Assembly (NCBI RefSeq): GCF_014643515.1 | Contig: NZ_BMJP01000002.1 | Location: 248,001-312,000 of the forward strand | Reading direction: 5' to 3' | Origin: Sphingomonas prati | GTDB taxonomy: Bacteria > Pseudomonadota > Alphaproteobacteria > Sphingomonadales > Sphingomonadaceae | Length of the DNA: 64,000 nucleotides | In this document: positions 46,177-57,036 of the stretch, piece by piece | Position numbering within the stretch: the stretch's first letter is position 1 | How the letters are laid out: every line of letters begins with the position of its first letter | Notes under the pieces: generated by a model | What the model saw: only the letters and a program-made list of their open reading frames with translations | Told to the model about the DNA's origin: nothing | The model's database searches: none | Position numbers and translations under genes: made by a program

Positions 46177-48530
46177 AGTTCACATTGTCCTGGCTCAAGG
46201 ACCATCTCGAAACCGACGCCACCGTCGAACAGGTCGCCGAACGGCTGACCCAGATCGGGCTGGAGGTGGAGGGGATCGACGATCCCGCCGCGCGCATCGC
46301 GCCGTTCGTCGTCGCGCGCGTCCTCACCGCCGCCCCGCATCCGCAGGCCGACAAGCTGCAGATCCTGTCGGTCGACGCCGGCGGCCCCGAACCGCTCCAG
46401 GTCGTGTGCGGCGCCCCCAATGCGCGCGCCGGCCTGATCGGCGTGTTCGGCGCACCCGGCACCTATGTGCCCGGCCTCGACGTGACGCTGAAGGTCGCGG
46501 CGATCCGCGGCGTCGAATCACGCGGCATGATGTGTTCGGCACGCGAACTGCTGCTGTCCGACGCGCATGACGGCATCCTCGAACTGGCCGACGACGCGCC
46601 GGTCGGCACCTCCTACGCCGACTATGCGCAGCTCAGCGATCCGGTGATCGACGTCGCGATCACGCCGAACCGCCAGGATTGCATGGGCGTCCGCGGGATC
46701 GCGCGCGATCTCGCCGCCGCCGGGCTCGGCACGCTGAAATCGCTGGTCGTGCCCACGATCAAACCCGCCTTCCCCTGCCCCATTGCGATCCGCACGGACG
46801 ATCCGGACGGCTGCCCCGCGCTCTACGGCCGCGTGGTCCGCGGCGTCGCGAACGGTGCCGCGCCCGACTGGATGGCCCGCCGGCTGACTGCGGTGGGGCA
46901 GCGCCCGATCTCCGCGCTGGTCGACATCACCAACTATGTCATGCTCGATCATGGCCGCCCGCTCCACGTCTACGATCTGGCGAAGCTCCAGGGCGGGCTC
47001 GTCGCGCGCAAGGCCGTGGCCGGCGAAACGCTGACCGCGCTCAACGGCCGCGACTATGCGCTCACCCCGGCGATGACCGTCATCGCGGACGACACGACCG
47101 TCCACGACATCGGCGGCATCATGGGCGGGATGCACTCCGGCGTCTCGGCGGACACGACCGACATCGTCGTCGAATGCGCCTTCTTCGAACCGACCACGAT
47201 CGCCCGCACCGGCCAGGCGCTGGCGCTCACCAGCGACGCGCGCACCCGCTTCGAACGCGGCGTCGATCCGCAGTTCCTCGACGACGGCCTCGCCATCGCC
47301 ACCGACCTGATCCGCCAGATCTGCGGAGGCGATGCGTCCGACGTCGTCAAGGCCGGCACCCCGCCGGAGGGGGTCAGCGTGATCGCGCATGATCCGACGC
47401 TCTGCCTGCGCCTCGCCGGCATGGCCGTGCCCGCCGATCGCCAGCGCCGCATCCTGACCGCGCTCGGCTTCGGCGTCGATGCCGGCTGGAACGTCCGTGT
47501 CCCCAGCTGGCGGCGTGACGTCGACGGCCCGGCCGACCTGGTCGAGGAAGTCGTGCGGATCGAGGGGCTCGACGCGCTCGTCTCCACCCCCCTGCCGCGG
47601 TTCGAGGGCGTCGCCCGCCCCACCGCCACCCCGGCCCAGCTGCTCGAACGGCGCGTCCGCCGCGCCGCCGCCGCCCGCGGCCTGTCCGAAGCGGTCACCT
47701 GGAGCTTCATCGCGCAGGCCGAGGCCGACGCGTTCGGCGGCGGCGCCTGGGCACTGACCAACCCGATCAGCGAGGCGCTCAAGATCATGCGCCCCTCGCT
47801 GCTTCCCGGCCTGCTGTCCGCCGCGAAGCGCAACGCCGATCGCGCCGCTGCGACGATCCGGCTGTTCGAGGTCGGCCGCCGCTACCTGGCGGACGGCGAG
47901 CGCGCGACGCTCGGCTTCGTTCTAATGGGCGACCGCGCCCGCCGCGACTGGCGTGACGGCAAGCCCGCTACGTTCGATGCCTACGACGCGAAGGCGGAGG
48001 CGCTCGCCCTCCTCGCCGCCGCCGGCGTGCCGGTCGATCGGGTCCAGGTGATGGCCGCGGTCTCGCCGGTCTACCACCCCGGCCGCTCCGCCACGCTCCG
48101 GCTCGGCCCCAAGACGATCCTCGCGGAATTCGGCGAACTCCACCCCGCCACCGCCCGCGCGATGGGCCTCGACGGCAGCGCGGTCGCGGGCGAAATCTAC
48201 CTCGACGCGATCCCGCAGAAGCGCGGCACCGGCCCCGTCCGCCCCGGCTTCGCGCCCCCCGCGCTCCAGCCGGTCCGCCGCGACTTCGCCTTCGTCGTCG
48301 CCCCGACGCTCGTCGCCGACGACCTCGTCCGCGCGGTGCGCAGCGCAGACAAGACCGCCATCGTCGACGCCCGCATCTTCGACCGCTTCGTCCTCCCCGA
48401 CGGAGACCTGTCCGTGGCCGTCGAAGTCACGCTGCAACCGACCGACAAGAGCTTCACCGACGCAGAGCTGACCGCGATCGCCGACAAGGTGGTCGCGGCC
48501 GCAACGAAGGTCGGCGCCCGCCTGCGCTAA
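46173..48530 (+). CDS. pheT: Phenylalanine--tRNA ligase beta subunit
   Basis: A 785-residue beta subunit. It has the tRNA-binding OB domain (about 40-150, [20 protein letters not shown]), B3/B4 editing region ([20 protein letters not shown]), B5 DNA-binding-like domain, the inactive synthetase-like core ([34 protein letters not shown]) and the C-terminal anticodon-binding FDX-ACB domain ([11 protein letters not shown]-type [13 protein letters not shown]). ATG 46173 gives [16 protein letters not shown] and overlaps the pheS stop. Confidence 0.97.
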   Translation: MKFTLSWLKDHLETDATVEQVAERLTQIGLEVEGIDDPAARIAPFVVARVLTAAPHPQADKLQILSVDAGGPEPLQVVCGAPNARAGLIGVFGAPGTYVPGLDVTLKVAAIRGVESRGMMCSARELLLSDAHDGILELADDAPVGTSYADYAQLSDPVIDVAITPNRQDCMGVRGIARDLAAAGLGTLKSLVVPTIKPAFPCPIAIRTDDPDGCPALYGRVVRGVANGAAPDWMARRLTAVGQRPISALVDITNYVMLDHGRPLHVYDLAKLQGGLVARKAVAGETLTALNGRDYALTPAMTVIADDTTVHDIGGIMGGMHSGVSADTTDIVVECAFFEPTTIARTGQALALTSDARTRFERGVDPQFLDDGLAIATDLIRQICGGDASDVVKAGTPPEGVSVIAHDPTLCLRLAGMAVPADRQRRILTALGFGVDAGWNVRVPSWRRDVDGPADLVEEVVRIEGLDALVSTPLPRFEGVARPTATPAQLLERRVRRAAAARGLSEAVTWSFIAQAEADAFGGGAWALTNPISEALKIMRPSLLPGLLSAAKRNADRAAATIRLFEVGRRYLADGERATLGFVLMGDRARRDWRDGKPATFDAYDAKAEALALLAAAGVPVDRVQVMAAVSPVYHPGRSATLRLGPKTILAEFGELHPATARAMGLDGSAVAGEIYLDAIPQKRGTGPVRPGFAPPALQPVRRDFAFVVAPTLVADDLVRAVRSADKTAIVDARIFDRFVLPDGDLSVAVEVTLQPTDKSFTDAELTAIADKVVAAATKVGARLR

Positions 48531-48554
48531 GCTTCACCCAAGGCGCAACAGGCC

Positions 48555-48577
48555 CCCTCTCCCCTCCGGGGAGAGGG
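48555..48577. terminator. Hairpin between pheT and metW
   Basis: CCCTCTCCCC (48555-48564) and GGGGAGAGGG (48568-48577) form a perfect 10-bp stem with a 3-nt loop between two convergent genes. It belongs to the C/G-run palindrome family, and may terminate in both directions although U-tracts are lacking. Confidence 0.6.
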
Positions 48578-48626
48578 CTGGGGAGAGGGGCAGTGGCTTG
48601 AGAAAACAGCCAGCCCAAACACCACC

Positions 48627-49217
48627 TCACCGCCGCAACAAAAACACCGCATGCTCCGCAAGCAAGTTCGCCTGCACCGCCGAACACCGCCGCGACCCGG
48701 CCAGAAACCAGGCCTCCTCCACGACAATCCCCCGCGCCGCCACGAACGCCCGGAAATCGTCGATCGTCAGGTGGTGGATATCCTGCGTCTCGTACCAGCT
48801 GACCGGCAGCGCTGCCGTCACCGGCATCCGCCCGCCCCACATCAGCGACCATCGCACGCGCCAGTAGGCGAAATTCGGAAACGACACGAACGCCGTCCGC
48901 CCGATGCGCAGCAGCTCGTCCAGCACGCGGTCCGGCCGCCGCGCTGTCTGCAACGTCTGGCTCAGGATCGCATGGTCGAAACTGGCGTCGGGATAGGCCG
49001 ACAGGTCGGTATCGGCATCGCCCTGCACCACCGACAGCCCGCGCGCGACCGCGGCCGACACATTCGCCCCGTCGATCTCGATCCCGCGCGCATCGGCCCC
49101 CTGCCGGTCGCGCAACACCGCCATCAACTCGCCCCCGCCGCACCCGATATCGAGCACCCGCGCGCCCCGCGCAACATTGTCGGCGATGATCGCCAGGTCG
49201 GGCCGCAGCAGGCTCAC
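48627..49217 (-). CDS. metW: Methionine biosynthesis protein MetW
   Basis: A 196-residue methyltransferase-fold protein found with MetX in proteobacteria. The SAM-binding motif I is [15 protein letters not shown]. Family segments are [64 protein letters not shown]. MetW is thought to activate or stabilise MetX. The ATG overlaps the metX stop by 4 nt, in line with paired function. Confidence 0.95.
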   Translation of the reverse strand: MSLLRPDLAIIADNVARGARVLDIGCGGGELMAVLRDRQGADARGIEIDGANVSAAVARGLSVVQGDADTDLSAYPDASFDHAILSQTLQTARRPDRVLDELLRIGRTAFVSFPNFAYWRVRWSLMWGGRMPVTAALPVSWYETQDIHHLTIDDFRAFVAARGIVVEEAWFLAGSRRCSAVQANLLAEHAVFLLRR

Positions 49218-50338
49218 GCCGCAACCGCCCGCAAAAACCCGTCGACGACACGGTTCAGCTCCGGCACGTCCAGCAGGAACGCGTCGTGCCCGAACGGCGA
49301 CGACAGCTCGACAAAACTCGCCGCCGCCCCCGCCGCGTTCAGCGCATGGACGATCGCCCGGCTTTCCGACGTCGGATACAACCAGTCGCTGTCGAAACTC
49401 ACCAGGCAGAACCGCGTCGCCGACCCCGCGAACGCATTGGCGAGCCGCCCGCCATGCTCCTCCGCCAGATCGAAATAATCCATCGCGCGGGTGATATAGA
49501 GGTAGCTGTTGGCGTCGAACCGGTCGGTGAAACTGATCCCCTGGTGCCGCAGATAGCTCTCCACCTGGAAATCCGCGTCGAACCCGAAACTCTTGGTTTC
49601 GCGCGCCTGCAACCGCCGCCCGAACTTCTCCGTCAGCCCGGCCTCGGACAGATAGGTGATGTGCGCCGCCATCCGCGCCACCGCCAGCCCGGCGGTCGGC
49701 GGCACATCGCCCGGCCCGTAATACTCGCCCTCGCGCCAGTTCGGATCGGCCATGATCGCCTGCCGCCCGACTTCGTGAAACGCGATATTCTGCGCGCTAT
49801 GGCGCGCCGCTGACGCGATCACCACAGCGGACCGCACCCGATCCGGATAGGTCGCCGCCCATTCCAGCACCTGCATCCCGCCCATCGACCCGCCGACCAC
49901 CGCCAGCAGCACACGCACGCCAAGATGATCCATCAGCAACGCCTGCGCCCGCGCCATGTCTCGCAGCGTGATGACCGGAAACCGCATCGCGTAAGGGCGG
50001 CCCGTCGCCGGATCGACGCTCGCCGGCCCGGACGATCCCATGCAAGACCCCAGCACATTGGCGCACACGATGAAATGCCGCGCCGGATCGACCGGCTGCC
50101 CCGGCCCCACCATTCGCGTCCACCAGCCGGGCTTCCCCGTCCGCGGATGATCCGACGCGACATGATGATCACCGGTCAGCGCATGGCAGATCAGCACCGC
50201 GTTCGACCGCTCGGCGTTCAGCGTGCCATAGGTCTCATAGGCGATATCGACCGCAGCCAGCACCGCACCCCCGTCCAACGCGAACGGCCCGGGCAGCGTC
50301 ACGACGCGCGAAAGGCCGAAACGGGCATCCTCGGACAT
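49214..50338 (-). CDS. metX: Homoserine O-acyltransferase
   Basis: A 374-residue alpha/beta hydrolase-fold acyltransferase for the first committed step of methionine synthesis. The nucleophile elbow is [15 protein letters not shown], other motifs are [16 protein letters not shown] and [13 protein letters not shown], and the charge relay ends with FGHDAFLL. Whether it uses acetyl- or succinyl-CoA cannot be settled by eye. ATG 50338 was chosen; a TTG at 50374 lies inside a hairpin repeat and is less likely. It is coupled to metW and divergent from hisC. Confidence 0.94.
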   Translation of the reverse strand: MSEDARFGLSRVVTLPGPFALDGGAVLAAVDIAYETYGTLNAERSNAVLICHALTGDHHVASDHPRTGKPGWWTRMVGPGQPVDPARHFIVCANVLGSCMGSSGPASVDPATGRPYAMRFPVITLRDMARAQALLMDHLGVRVLLAVVGGSMGGMQVLEWAATYPDRVRSAVVIASAARHSAQNIAFHEVGRQAIMADPNWREGEYYGPGDVPPTAGLAVARMAAHITYLSEAGLTEKFGRRLQARETKSFGFDADFQVESYLRHQGISFTDRFDANSYLYITRAMDYFDLAEEHGGRLANAFAGSATRFCLVSFDSDWLYPTSESRAIVHALNAAGAAASFVELSSPFGHDAFLLDVPELNRVVDGFLRAVAA

Positions 50339-50370
50339 GCCCAGCGCGCTAGGGGTGCCAAGGAAAGCTG

Positions 50371-50410
50371 TCAATCACTCCCTCCCCCACCGGGGGGAGG
50401 GAGTGATTGA
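50371..50410. repeat. 40-bp near-perfect hairpin between metX and hisC
   Basis: The left arm 50371-50388 (TCAATCACTCCCTCCCCC) is the exact reverse complement of 50393-50410, separated by 4 nt. It belongs to the C/G-run palindrome family but lies between two divergent start codons, where a terminator is not expected. It may affect transcription of metX from upstream or be a mobile palindrome. Confidence 0.75.
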
Positions 50411-50541
50411 CCCGCGCCACACCAAACGCACGCCTTCGAACCTCCCACCCCACCGACGCCCCCGATCAGCGAAGCGCTAATTTGCCCGCCCCCTCCATCT
50501 TCGACATGACGAGCCTTCCCCAATCCGCTATCGCCCCCGGC

Positions 50542-51633
50542 ATGACAGCACCTGCTCCAAAGCCCTGGATCGACGCGATCGCGCCCTATCTGCCGGGCCG
50601 CACCACCACCGACAGCGGCGTCCGCGCGACCAAATTGTCGTCGAACGAGAACCCGTTCGGCACCGGCGCGCCGGCCCGCGCCGCCTATGCCGCAGAGGCA
50701 GGGACGCTCGACCGCTACCCCGATCCCGGCGCGACGCTCCTCCGCGAAGCACTCGCCGCCAAATACGGCCTCGACCCCACACGCGTGATCTACGGCACCG
50801 GATCGGACGAGATCCTGCATCTCGCCGCGGGTGCCTTCGCCGGCGTCGGCGACGAAGTCCTGCAGGTCCGCTACGGCTTCTCGGTCTACGAAATCGCCGC
50901 CCGCCGCGTCGGCGCGACTTTGGTCGTGGCCCCGGACAAGGACTACGCCACGGACATCGATGCGCTGCTCGCTGCGGTCACGCCAAAGACCCGCGTCGTG
51001 TTCGTCGCCAATCCGAACAACCCGACCGGCACCTACAGCAACCGCAGCGACATCGCCCGCCTCCACGCCGGACTGCCCGCCGACTGCCTGCTCGTCATCG
51101 ATCAGGCCTATGCCGAATATCTCGCACCCGGCGCCGACGACGGCGCGCTCGAACTCGCGCGCGGCGCACAGAACGTGCTCGTCACGCGCACCTTCTCCAA
51201 GATCCACGGCCTCGCGGCAGAGCGGATCGGCTGGGGCTACGGCTCCGCCCCCGTCATCACCGCGTTGCACAAGATCCGTGCGCCGTTCAACGTCACCACC
51301 GCGGGTCAGGCGGCGGCCGTCGCGGCACTCGGCGACGACGCGTTCGTCGACCGCAGCCGCGACCACAACGCCACCTGGCGCGCCTGGTTCGCCACCACGA
51401 TGAACGCGATCGACGGCCTGCGCGCCGTGCCGAGCGAGGCGAACTTCTCGCTGATCCTGTTCGAGGGCCGGCTGACCGCGCAGGCCGCGTTCGAAGGGCT
51501 GATGGAGCGCGGATACATCGTCCGCTGGCTGCCGGGGCAGGGCCTGCCCCACGCGCTGCGCATCACGATCGGGACGGAGGAGGAGACGCGCGGGGTCGCC
51601 GCGGCGATCGCGGACATGGCCGCCGCCGCCTGA
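50542..51633 (+). CDS. hisC: Histidinol-phosphate aminotransferase
   Basis: A 363-residue PLP aminotransferase (class II fold type I). Motifs are [46 protein letters not shown], and the PLP lysine in [17 protein letters not shown]. In this group it can also transaminate prephenate or aromatic keto acids, which fits the adjacent tyrC. The start [19 protein letters not shown] is family-like; ATG 50506 would add 12 residues. It overlaps tyrC by one base (TGATG). Confidence 0.9.
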   Translation: MTAPAPKPWIDAIAPYLPGRTTTDSGVRATKLSSNENPFGTGAPARAAYAAEAGTLDRYPDPGATLLREALAAKYGLDPTRVIYGTGSDEILHLAAGAFAGVGDEVLQVRYGFSVYEIAARRVGATLVVAPDKDYATDIDALLAAVTPKTRVVFVANPNNPTGTYSNRSDIARLHAGLPADCLLVIDQAYAEYLAPGADDGALELARGAQNVLVTRTFSKIHGLAAERIGWGYGSAPVITALHKIRAPFNVTTAGQAAAVAALGDDAFVDRSRDHNATWRAWFATTMNAIDGLRAVPSEANFSLILFEGRLTAQAAFEGLMERGYIVRWLPGQGLPHALRITIGTEEETRGVAAAIADMAAAA

Positions 51634-52538
51634 TGCTCCCCTTCTCGCGCGTCACCGTCATCGGCCTCGGGCTGATCGGCTCGTCGGTCGCGCGCGCGAT
51701 CCGGGCCTCGCTGCCCACGGTACGCGTCACCGGCCATGATGCCGACCCCGCCGTCCGCGCCCGCTCGCGCGACCTCGGCTTCGCGCACGACATCACCGAC
51801 CAGGCCGGCACCGCGGTGCTCGACGCCGACCTCGTGCTGCTCTGCGTCCCCGTCGGCGCGATCGGGGCTGCGGCCGCGGACATCGCCGCGGACCTGCCCG
51901 CCGACGCGATTGTCAGCGACGTCGGCGGATCGAAGGTCAGCGTCGCCGCCGCGCTCCGTGCCGCGCTCCCGCACGCGATCATCGTCCCCGGCCATCCGGT
52001 CGCGGGCACCGAGAACAGCGGCCCGGACGCCGGCTTCGCGACGCTGTTCGCCGGTCGCTGGTGCATCCTGACGCCCGATGCCGATACGCCCCCGGTCGCG
52101 ACGGCACGCGTCCGCGCCTTCTGGGAATCGCTCGGCGCGCAGGTCGAGGAGATGACCGCGCACCACCACGACCTGGTCCTCGCGGTGACCAGCCACGTCC
52201 CCCACCTCATCGCCTACAGCATCGTCGGCACCGCGTCGGACCTCGAACAGGTGACCGAGAGCGAGGTCATCAAATATTCCGCCGGCGGCTTCCGCGATTT
52301 CACCCGCATCGCCGCGTCGGACCCCACCATGTGGCGCGACGTGTTTTTGAACAACCGGGAGGCGGTGCTGGAGATCCTGCAACGCCTGACCGAAGACGTC
52401 ACGATGCTGCAACGCGCGATCCGCTGGGGCGACGGCGACACGCTGTTCGACCTCTTCTCCCGCACCCGCGCCATCCGCCGCGGCATCCTCGAACAGGGCC
52501 AGGACGACCCGCGCGCGGACTTCGGCCGGGCGCACTGA
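51633..52538 (+). CDS. tyrC: Prephenate/arogenate dehydrogenase (TyrC-type)
   Basis: A 301-residue NAD(P)-dependent dehydrogenase for tyrosine synthesis. The Rossmann motif VTVIGLGLIGSSVARA is at the N-terminus. Family segments are VLLCVPVGA, ADAIVSDVGGSK, IIVPGHPVAGTENSGPDAG, HHHDLVLAVTSHVPHLIAYSIVGTA and the helical C-domain. It is coupled to hisC, a common alphaproteobacterial pair joining transamination and dehydrogenation in aromatic amino acid synthesis. Confidence 0.94.
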   Translation: MLPFSRVTVIGLGLIGSSVARAIRASLPTVRVTGHDADPAVRARSRDLGFAHDITDQAGTAVLDADLVLLCVPVGAIGAAAADIAADLPADAIVSDVGGSKVSVAAALRAALPHAIIVPGHPVAGTENSGPDAGFATLFAGRWCILTPDADTPPVATARVRAFWESLGAQVEEMTAHHHDLVLAVTSHVPHLIAYSIVGTASDLEQVTESEVIKYSAGGFRDFTRIAASDPTMWRDVFLNNREAVLEILQRLTEDVTMLQRAIRWGDGDTLFDLFSRTRAIRRGILEQGQDDPRADFGRAH

Positions 52539-52559
52539 GACCCGTTTGGTTCGGAAACC

Positions 52560-53408
52560 TCAGGCGAACGCCACCACCGTCGAACGCTGCTCGCCCAGCC
52601 CGGTCGCGCCCAGCCGCAACGTATCGCCCGGTTCCAGGAAGATCTTATGCGGCTTCTGCCCCTCGCCCACGCCCGGCGGCGTGCCGGTGATCAGCAGGTC
52701 CCCCGGGTTCAGCGTGATGAACCGGCTGACATAGGCGATGCACTGCGCGACCGAGAAGATCATCCTCGCGCTGTTCCCCGTCTGCCGCCGGATCCCGTTC
52801 ACGTCGAGGAACAGGTCGAGCGCCTGCACGTCGCCCACCTCGTCCGGCGTCACCAGCCACGGGCCCGTCGGGCCGAACGTGTCGCACCCCTTGCCCTTGT
52901 CCCACTGCGTCCCGCGTTCCTTCTGGAAACCGCGTTCCGACACGTCGTTGACCAGCACATAGCCCGCGACATGCGCCAGCGCGTCGGCCTCCTCGACATA
53001 GCGGCAGGTCGTGCCGATCACGGCGCCCAGCTCGACCTCCCAGTCCAGCTTCGTCGCATCGCGCGGCTTCATCACCGGGTCGTTCGGCCCGGTCAGGCAG
53101 GAGATCGCCTTGGTGAAGAAGATCGGCTCGGTCGGCACCGGCAACCCGGCCTCCGCGGCATGATCGGCATAGTTCAGCCCGACGGCCAGGAACTTGCCGA
53201 TCCCCGCCACCGGCACGCCGTAACGCGGATCGCCCTCGACCAGCGGCAGCGACGCCGGATCGATCGCCCGCAACCGCGCGATCGCATCGGGCGTCACCGT
53301 CGCCGGCGTGACGTCCGAGATCACGCCCGACAGGTCGCGGATGCGCCCGTCCGCGTCCAGCATCCCGGGCTTTTCCTGGCCCACCGGGCCGTAGCGGAGG
53401 AGTTTCAT
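52560..53408 (-). CDS. Fumarylacetoacetate hydrolase-family enzyme
   Basis: A 282-residue FAH-family protein. The metal-binding Glu-x-Glu is in LDWEVELGAVIG and the Asp in YVLVNDVSERGFQ. Other conserved segments are VGLNYADHAAEAG, PIFFTKAISCLTGPND and GDLLITGTPPGVGEGQ. It hydrolyses C-C bonds or acts as a decarboxylase/isomerase on acyl-pyruvate-type substrates; it most resembles the 280-residue ureidoglycolate-lyase-like/diketo-acid branch. It begins 25 nt after the metQ stop on the same strand, so co-transcription with metQ is likely. Confidence 0.9.
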   Translation of the reverse strand: MKLLRYGPVGQEKPGMLDADGRIRDLSGVISDVTPATVTPDAIARLRAIDPASLPLVEGDPRYGVPVAGIGKFLAVGLNYADHAAEAGLPVPTEPIFFTKAISCLTGPNDPVMKPRDATKLDWEVELGAVIGTTCRYVEEADALAHVAGYVLVNDVSERGFQKERGTQWDKGKGCDTFGPTGPWLVTPDEVGDVQALDLFLDVNGIRRQTGNSARMIFSVAQCIAYVSRFITLNPGDLLITGTPPGVGEGQKPHKIFLEPGDTLRLGATGLGEQRSTVVAFA

Positions 53409-53433
53409 GGGAGTCTCCAGTCTGGATTGAGGA

Positions 53434-54237
53434 TCAGAACGCCGGGATCACGGCACCCTTGTACTTTTGCGCGATGAACGCCTTCACATCGTCGCTGCGC
53501 AGCGCCGCGATCAGCTTCACCACCCGCGGGTCGCGCGCCGCGGGGGCCAGCCCGACCAGATAATTGACGTACGGACTGTCCTTGCCCTCGATCGTCAACG
53601 CGTCACGCGTTGGGTCGAGCTTGGCGTCCAGCGCGTAGTTGGTGTTGATCAGCCCCATGTCGACCTGATCCAGCACGCGCGGCAGGGTCGCCGCCTCCAG
53701 CTCGCGGAACACCAGCCCGCGCGGGTTGTCGACGATATCGCCGACCGTCGCCAGCGGATCGGCCGGGTTCTTTAACCGGATCAGCCCCGCCTTGGCCAGC
53801 AGCGTCAGCGCCCGGCCGGTTGTGCTGCTGTCGTTCGGGATCGCCACCACCGCGCCCTTCGGCAGCGCGGCCAGCGTCTTCCACTTGCGCGAATACGCCC
53901 CCAGCGGCTCGACATGAATCCCCGCCAGCGTCAGCAGCTTGGTGCCCCGCGCCGCGTTGAACCCGTCGAGATAAGGCTTGGTCTGGAAATAATTCACCAG
54001 GATCCGCCCTTCGGCGACCTGCACGTTCGGCTGGACATAATCGTTGAACGTCCGCACCTCCAGCGTCACGCCCTCCTTCGCCAACGCCGGCTTCACATGC
54101 TCCAGGATCTCGGCATGCGGCACCGCCGTCGCCGCCACGGTCAACACGTTCGGATCGGCCGCAGCCCCGCCACCCCCGCCGCATGCGGTGAGCGAAAGGG
54201 CGGCGAGGCCCGCCAGCAAGGTCCGTCTCAGCATCAT
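53434..54237 (-). CDS. metQ: MetQ/NlpA-family substrate-binding lipoprotein
   Basis: A 267-residue periplasmic binding lipoprotein with lipobox LTAC (about residues 16-19). The NlpA fold shows LTVAATAVPHAEILEHVKPAL, VNYFQTKPYLDGFN, GAVVAIPNDSSTTGRALTLL, and the C-terminal DSPYVNYLVGL. MetQ binds methionine in characterised systems; homologues bind other amino acids or sulfur compounds, so the substrate is uncertain here. It is separated from metI by 164 nt carrying an inverted repeat, and followed closely by the FAH gene. Confidence 0.9.
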   Translation of the reverse strand: MMLRRTLLAGLAALSLTACGGGGGAAADPNVLTVAATAVPHAEILEHVKPALAKEGVTLEVRTFNDYVQPNVQVAEGRILVNYFQTKPYLDGFNAARGTKLLTLAGIHVEPLGAYSRKWKTLAALPKGAVVAIPNDSSTTGRALTLLAKAGLIRLKNPADPLATVGDIVDNPRGLVFRELEAATLPRVLDQVDMGLINTNYALDAKLDPTRDALTIEGKDSPYVNYLVGLAPAARDPRVVKLIAALRSDDVKAFIAQKYKGAVIPAF

Positions 54238-54280
54238 CTACTCCAAACCCACCCAAACCCGAACGAACCCAAACCCCAAG

Positions 54281-54390
54281 ACCCGTTTGGTTCGAGCCTG
54301 TCGAGAACCGGCCTCACACCCCACCGCCGTTCAGTTCGAGCCTGTCGAGAACCCTGCGCTGAGTTCTCGACAAGCTCGAACCAAACGGGT
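54281..54390. repeat. Inverted repeat between metI and metQ, family D
   Basis: ACCCGTTTGGTTCGAGCCTG with flanking bases (54281-54308) is the reverse complement of 54363-54390 with one mismatch in 28. A third partial copy (CAGTTCGAGCCTGTCGAGAA) lies between at 54331-54351. The first 14 bases also occur alone at 52540-52553, between tyrC and the FAH gene. The repeat resembles family C in its core GAGCCTGTCGA. Confidence 0.8.
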
Positions 54391-54401
54391 GGGATAGTAA
54401 C

Positions 54402-55067
54402 CTAGCCCCGCACCAGCCGCCGCACCAGCCGGTCGCCCAGCATCTGGATCCCCTGCACCAGCAGCAGCAACAGCGCCACCGTCACCACCATCACGTCGGT
54501 CTGGAACCGCTGATACCCGAACCGGATCGCGAGGTCGCCGAGGCCACCCGCCCCCACCACGCCCGCCATCGCGGTGAACGACACCAGCGCCACCGCGGTC
54601 ACCGTCGCCGCCGCCACGATCCCCGGCATCGCCTCGGGCAGCAGCGCGCGCCACACCAGGTCGCGCGTCGTGGCGCCCATCGCCTGCACCGCCTCCACCG
54701 TGTTGCGGTCGACCCCACGCAGCGCGGTCTCGACCAGCCGCGCGAAGAACGGCGCCGCCCCCACCACCAGCGGCGGGATCGCGCCCGCCACCCCCAGCGA
54801 TGTGCCGACCAGCAGCACCGTCGCCGGGATCATCACGATCAGCAGGATGATGAACGGCACCGACCGCAGCAGATTGACCGCCAGCGCCAGCGCGCCATTG
54901 CCCAGCCGGTTCGCCCACACCTGCCCCGGCGACGTCAGGAACAGCGCGATCCCCAACGGCAACCCGAACAGGATCGTCAACACCAGCGACCCGCCAAGCA
55001 TCGCCAGCGTATCGAGGCACGCCTGCGCGATGTCCGCCCACACGATATCCGCAAACCAGCCGCTCAT
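54402..55067 (-). CDS. metI: ABC transporter permease, MetI family
   Basis: A 221-residue permease with about five transmembrane helices and the EAA-type loop [25 protein letters not shown]. The start ATG 55067 gives [15 protein letters not shown] and overlaps the metN stop by 4 nt; a longer frame is an artefact. It forms the channel with MetN and is fed by MetQ. Confidence 0.93.
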   Translation of the reverse strand: MSGWFADIVWADIAQACLDTLAMLGGSLVLTILFGLPLGIALFLTSPGQVWANRLGNGALALAVNLLRSVPFIILLIVMIPATVLLVGTSLGVAGAIPPLVVGAAPFFARLVETALRGVDRNTVEAVQAMGATTRDLVWRALLPEAMPGIVAAATVTAVALVSFTAMAGVVGAGGLGDLAIRFGYQRFQTDVMVVTVALLLLLVQGIQMLGDRLVRRLVRG

Positions 55068-56038
55068 GCGCTGACCCGCCCGTACCGGCCGAGCGCCGCG
55101 ATCGCCGCATCGGTGTCGCCACCCGACAGGCCCAGCGTCAGTTGCCCGTAACGCTCGTCGCGCAACCGCCCGATCCGCCCGTCCAGAATGGCGAAGTCCG
55201 CCCCCGTCTCCCGCGCCACCATCGTCAGCACTGGCTGCCCGATCGTGTCGCCATGACAGGTCCAGCGCACGACCCGCCCGGCAAACTCGGCAAAGTCCGC
55301 CGTAACCTGCTCGCCAGCCTCGGCCAGCAAAGCGCGCGTCTCCGCCGCCTGCGGGTCGAGGAAGATATCGGCCACAGCACCCTGTTCCACCACGCGTCCG
55401 GCATGCAGCACTGCGACCCGGTCGCAAACCTGCCGCACCACGTCCATCTCATGCGTGATCAGCACGATCGTCAGCCCCAGGTCGCGGTTCAGGTCGGCGA
55501 TCAGCGCCAGCACGTCGCGCGTCGTCTCGGGGTCGAGCGCACTCGTCGCCTCGTCGCACAGCAATATGTCCGGCCCGGTCGCCAGCGCGCGCGCGATCCC
55601 CACGCGCTGCTTCTGCCCACCCGACAGCTGCGCTGGATATTTCGCGCCATGATCGCTCAAGCCGACCCGCGCCAGCAACTCCGCCACCCGCGCGGCCCGG
55701 TCACCCGCGCCCATACCCGCCACTTTTAACGGAAACGCGACATTGTCCGCCACCGTCCGCGACCCGAGCAGCCCGAACTGCTGGAAGATCATCCCCACCC
55801 GCCGGCGCAACGTGCGTAACGCGGCATCGTCCAGCGTCGCGACGTCGGCGCCGTCGACCAGCACCTGCCCGGCGGAGGGCCGCTCCAGCCCGTTCAGCAT
55901 CCGGATCAGCGTCGACTTGCCCGCACCCGACCGGCCGATGATGCCGAACACCTCGCCCCGCGCCACGTCCAGCGCGACATCGTCCAGCGCCACCGCGCCG
56001 CCCGCGAACCGCTTCGTCACACCGTCGAGACGGATCAT
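55064..56038 (-). CDS. metN: ABC transporter ATP-binding protein, MetN family
   Basis: A 324-residue ATPase. Walker A is GRSGAGKST (35-43), the signature LSGGQ (138-142), Walker [13 protein letters not shown] (158-169), and His switch ITHEMD. The C-terminal about 80 residues fit the NIL (ACT-like) domain that senses methionine in MetN ([22 protein letters not shown]). Its ATG overlaps the upstream monooxygenase stop by 4 nt, tying it to that enzyme. Confidence 0.93.
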   Translation of the reverse strand: MIRLDGVTKRFAGGAVALDDVALDVARGEVFGIIGRSGAGKSTLIRMLNGLERPSAGQVLVDGADVATLDDAALRTLRRRVGMIFQQFGLLGSRTVADNVAFPLKVAGMGAGDRAARVAELLARVGLSDHGAKYPAQLSGGQKQRVGIARALATGPDILLCDEATSALDPETTRDVLALIADLNRDLGLTIVLITHEMDVVRQVCDRVAVLHAGRVVEQGAVADIFLDPQAAETRALLAEAGEQVTADFAEFAGRVVRWTCHGDTIGQPVLTMVARETGADFAILDGRIGRLRDERYGQLTLGLSGGDTDAAIAALGRYGRVSA

Positions 56039-57036
56039 CCCTGGATCACCTGCGCCGCGAACCGCTCCATCTCCTCGGCCTGCGGGCTCATCTGGAGCAA
56101 CAGCAGGTCGAGCCCCACGCCTTCATAATCCGCGATCCGCTGCTTCAGCTGTTCCGGCGTCCCGACCAGGTTCGGCCGCAGCCCGCGGTTCGACACCGCA
56201 TATTCGCGCAGCTTCAACTCGCGTTCCAGCTGCGTCCCCGACAGCCACTGGTCGAAATTATCGTACCCGGCGGGCAGGTCGCGCACCGTCGTGATCCGGT
56301 CCAGCTCGCGCTGCGCTTCCGCCTCGCTGTCGCGCACGATGGCATAGGCCGCCATCCCGAACGTCATGGGCCGCCCGTTCGCGCGCCGCTTCATGTCGAC
56401 GATCTTGGGCGCCACCGCGTCCACCGGATCGCCGTGCATCACATAGGCGCTACACTGCCCGGCGATCATCGCCTTGGCCGCATCGCTCTCGCCGCCGGCA
56501 TACAGCGTCGGCATCTTCGCGGGCTTCGGAGAACAGATCGCCTGGTCGGTCGTATAGAAACGCCCGGAAAAACTGAACCGCTCCTCGGTCCACAACCCCT
56601 TCACCACGTCCAGCCATTCCGACGTGCGCGCATAGCGGTCGTCATGCGCGTCGAACTGCAGGCCATATTGCTTGGCCTCGTCCGCCCACCAGGACGACAC
56701 GACGTTCAGGGACAACCGCCCGCCCGAAATCCGGTCGACATTGGCCGCCGCCTTGGCGAACAGAGCCGGCTGGTGGAAATTCGGCCGCACCGCGACCATG
56801 ATCTCCTGGGTCTTGGTCACCGCCGCGATCGCCGCCGCGGTCGACCATGCATCCAGCGCCGGCTGGTCCACGCCCTTAATATCGTTCAGGTTCAGCTCGG
56901 CGATTAGCGTCAGGTCGTACCCGATTTGCTCGGCCCGCACCGCCAGGTCGCGCGCATAGTCCCAGCTCGCCGGCCGCTCGTCGTCGACATTGCGCAGCCA
57001 GCCGCCGAACACCGGCATCCAATACCCGTATCTCAC
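56035..57036 (-). CDS. LLM-class flavin-dependent monooxygenase, SsuD/SfnG-like
   Basis: A 333-residue luciferase-like FMNH2-dependent enzyme. The start [20 protein letters not shown] and the core segments [59 protein letters not shown] and [26 protein letters not shown] follow the alkanesulfonate/dimethylsulfone monooxygenase group. Such enzymes cleave C-S bonds to release sulfite. It is sandwiched, with 4-nt overlaps on both sides, between an ATP-grasp gene and metN, which suggests that its substrate is imported by the MetNIQ-type system. Confidence 0.88.
   Translation of the reverse strand: MRYGYWMPVFGGWLRNVDDERPASWDYARDLAVRAEQIGYDLTLIAELNLNDIKGVDQPALDAWSTAAAIAAVTKTQEIMVAVRPNFHQPALFAKAAANVDRISGGRLSLNVVSSWWADEAKQYGLQFDAHDDRYARTSEWLDVVKGLWTEERFSFSGRFYTTDQAICSPKPAKMPTLYAGGESDAAKAMIAGQCSAYVMHGDPVDAVAPKIVDMKRRANGRPMTFGMAAYAIVRDSEAEAQRELDRITTVRDLPAGYDNFDQWLSGTQLERELKLREYAVSNRGLRPNLVGTPEQLKQRIADYEGVGLDLLLLQMSPQAEEMERFAAQVIQG

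Noticed and set aside
50338-50506. SAM riboswitch upstream of metX
   Set aside because: The interval contains the large hairpin and no sequence I could match to the SAM-I or SAM-II cores; a covariance-model search would be needed to be certain.
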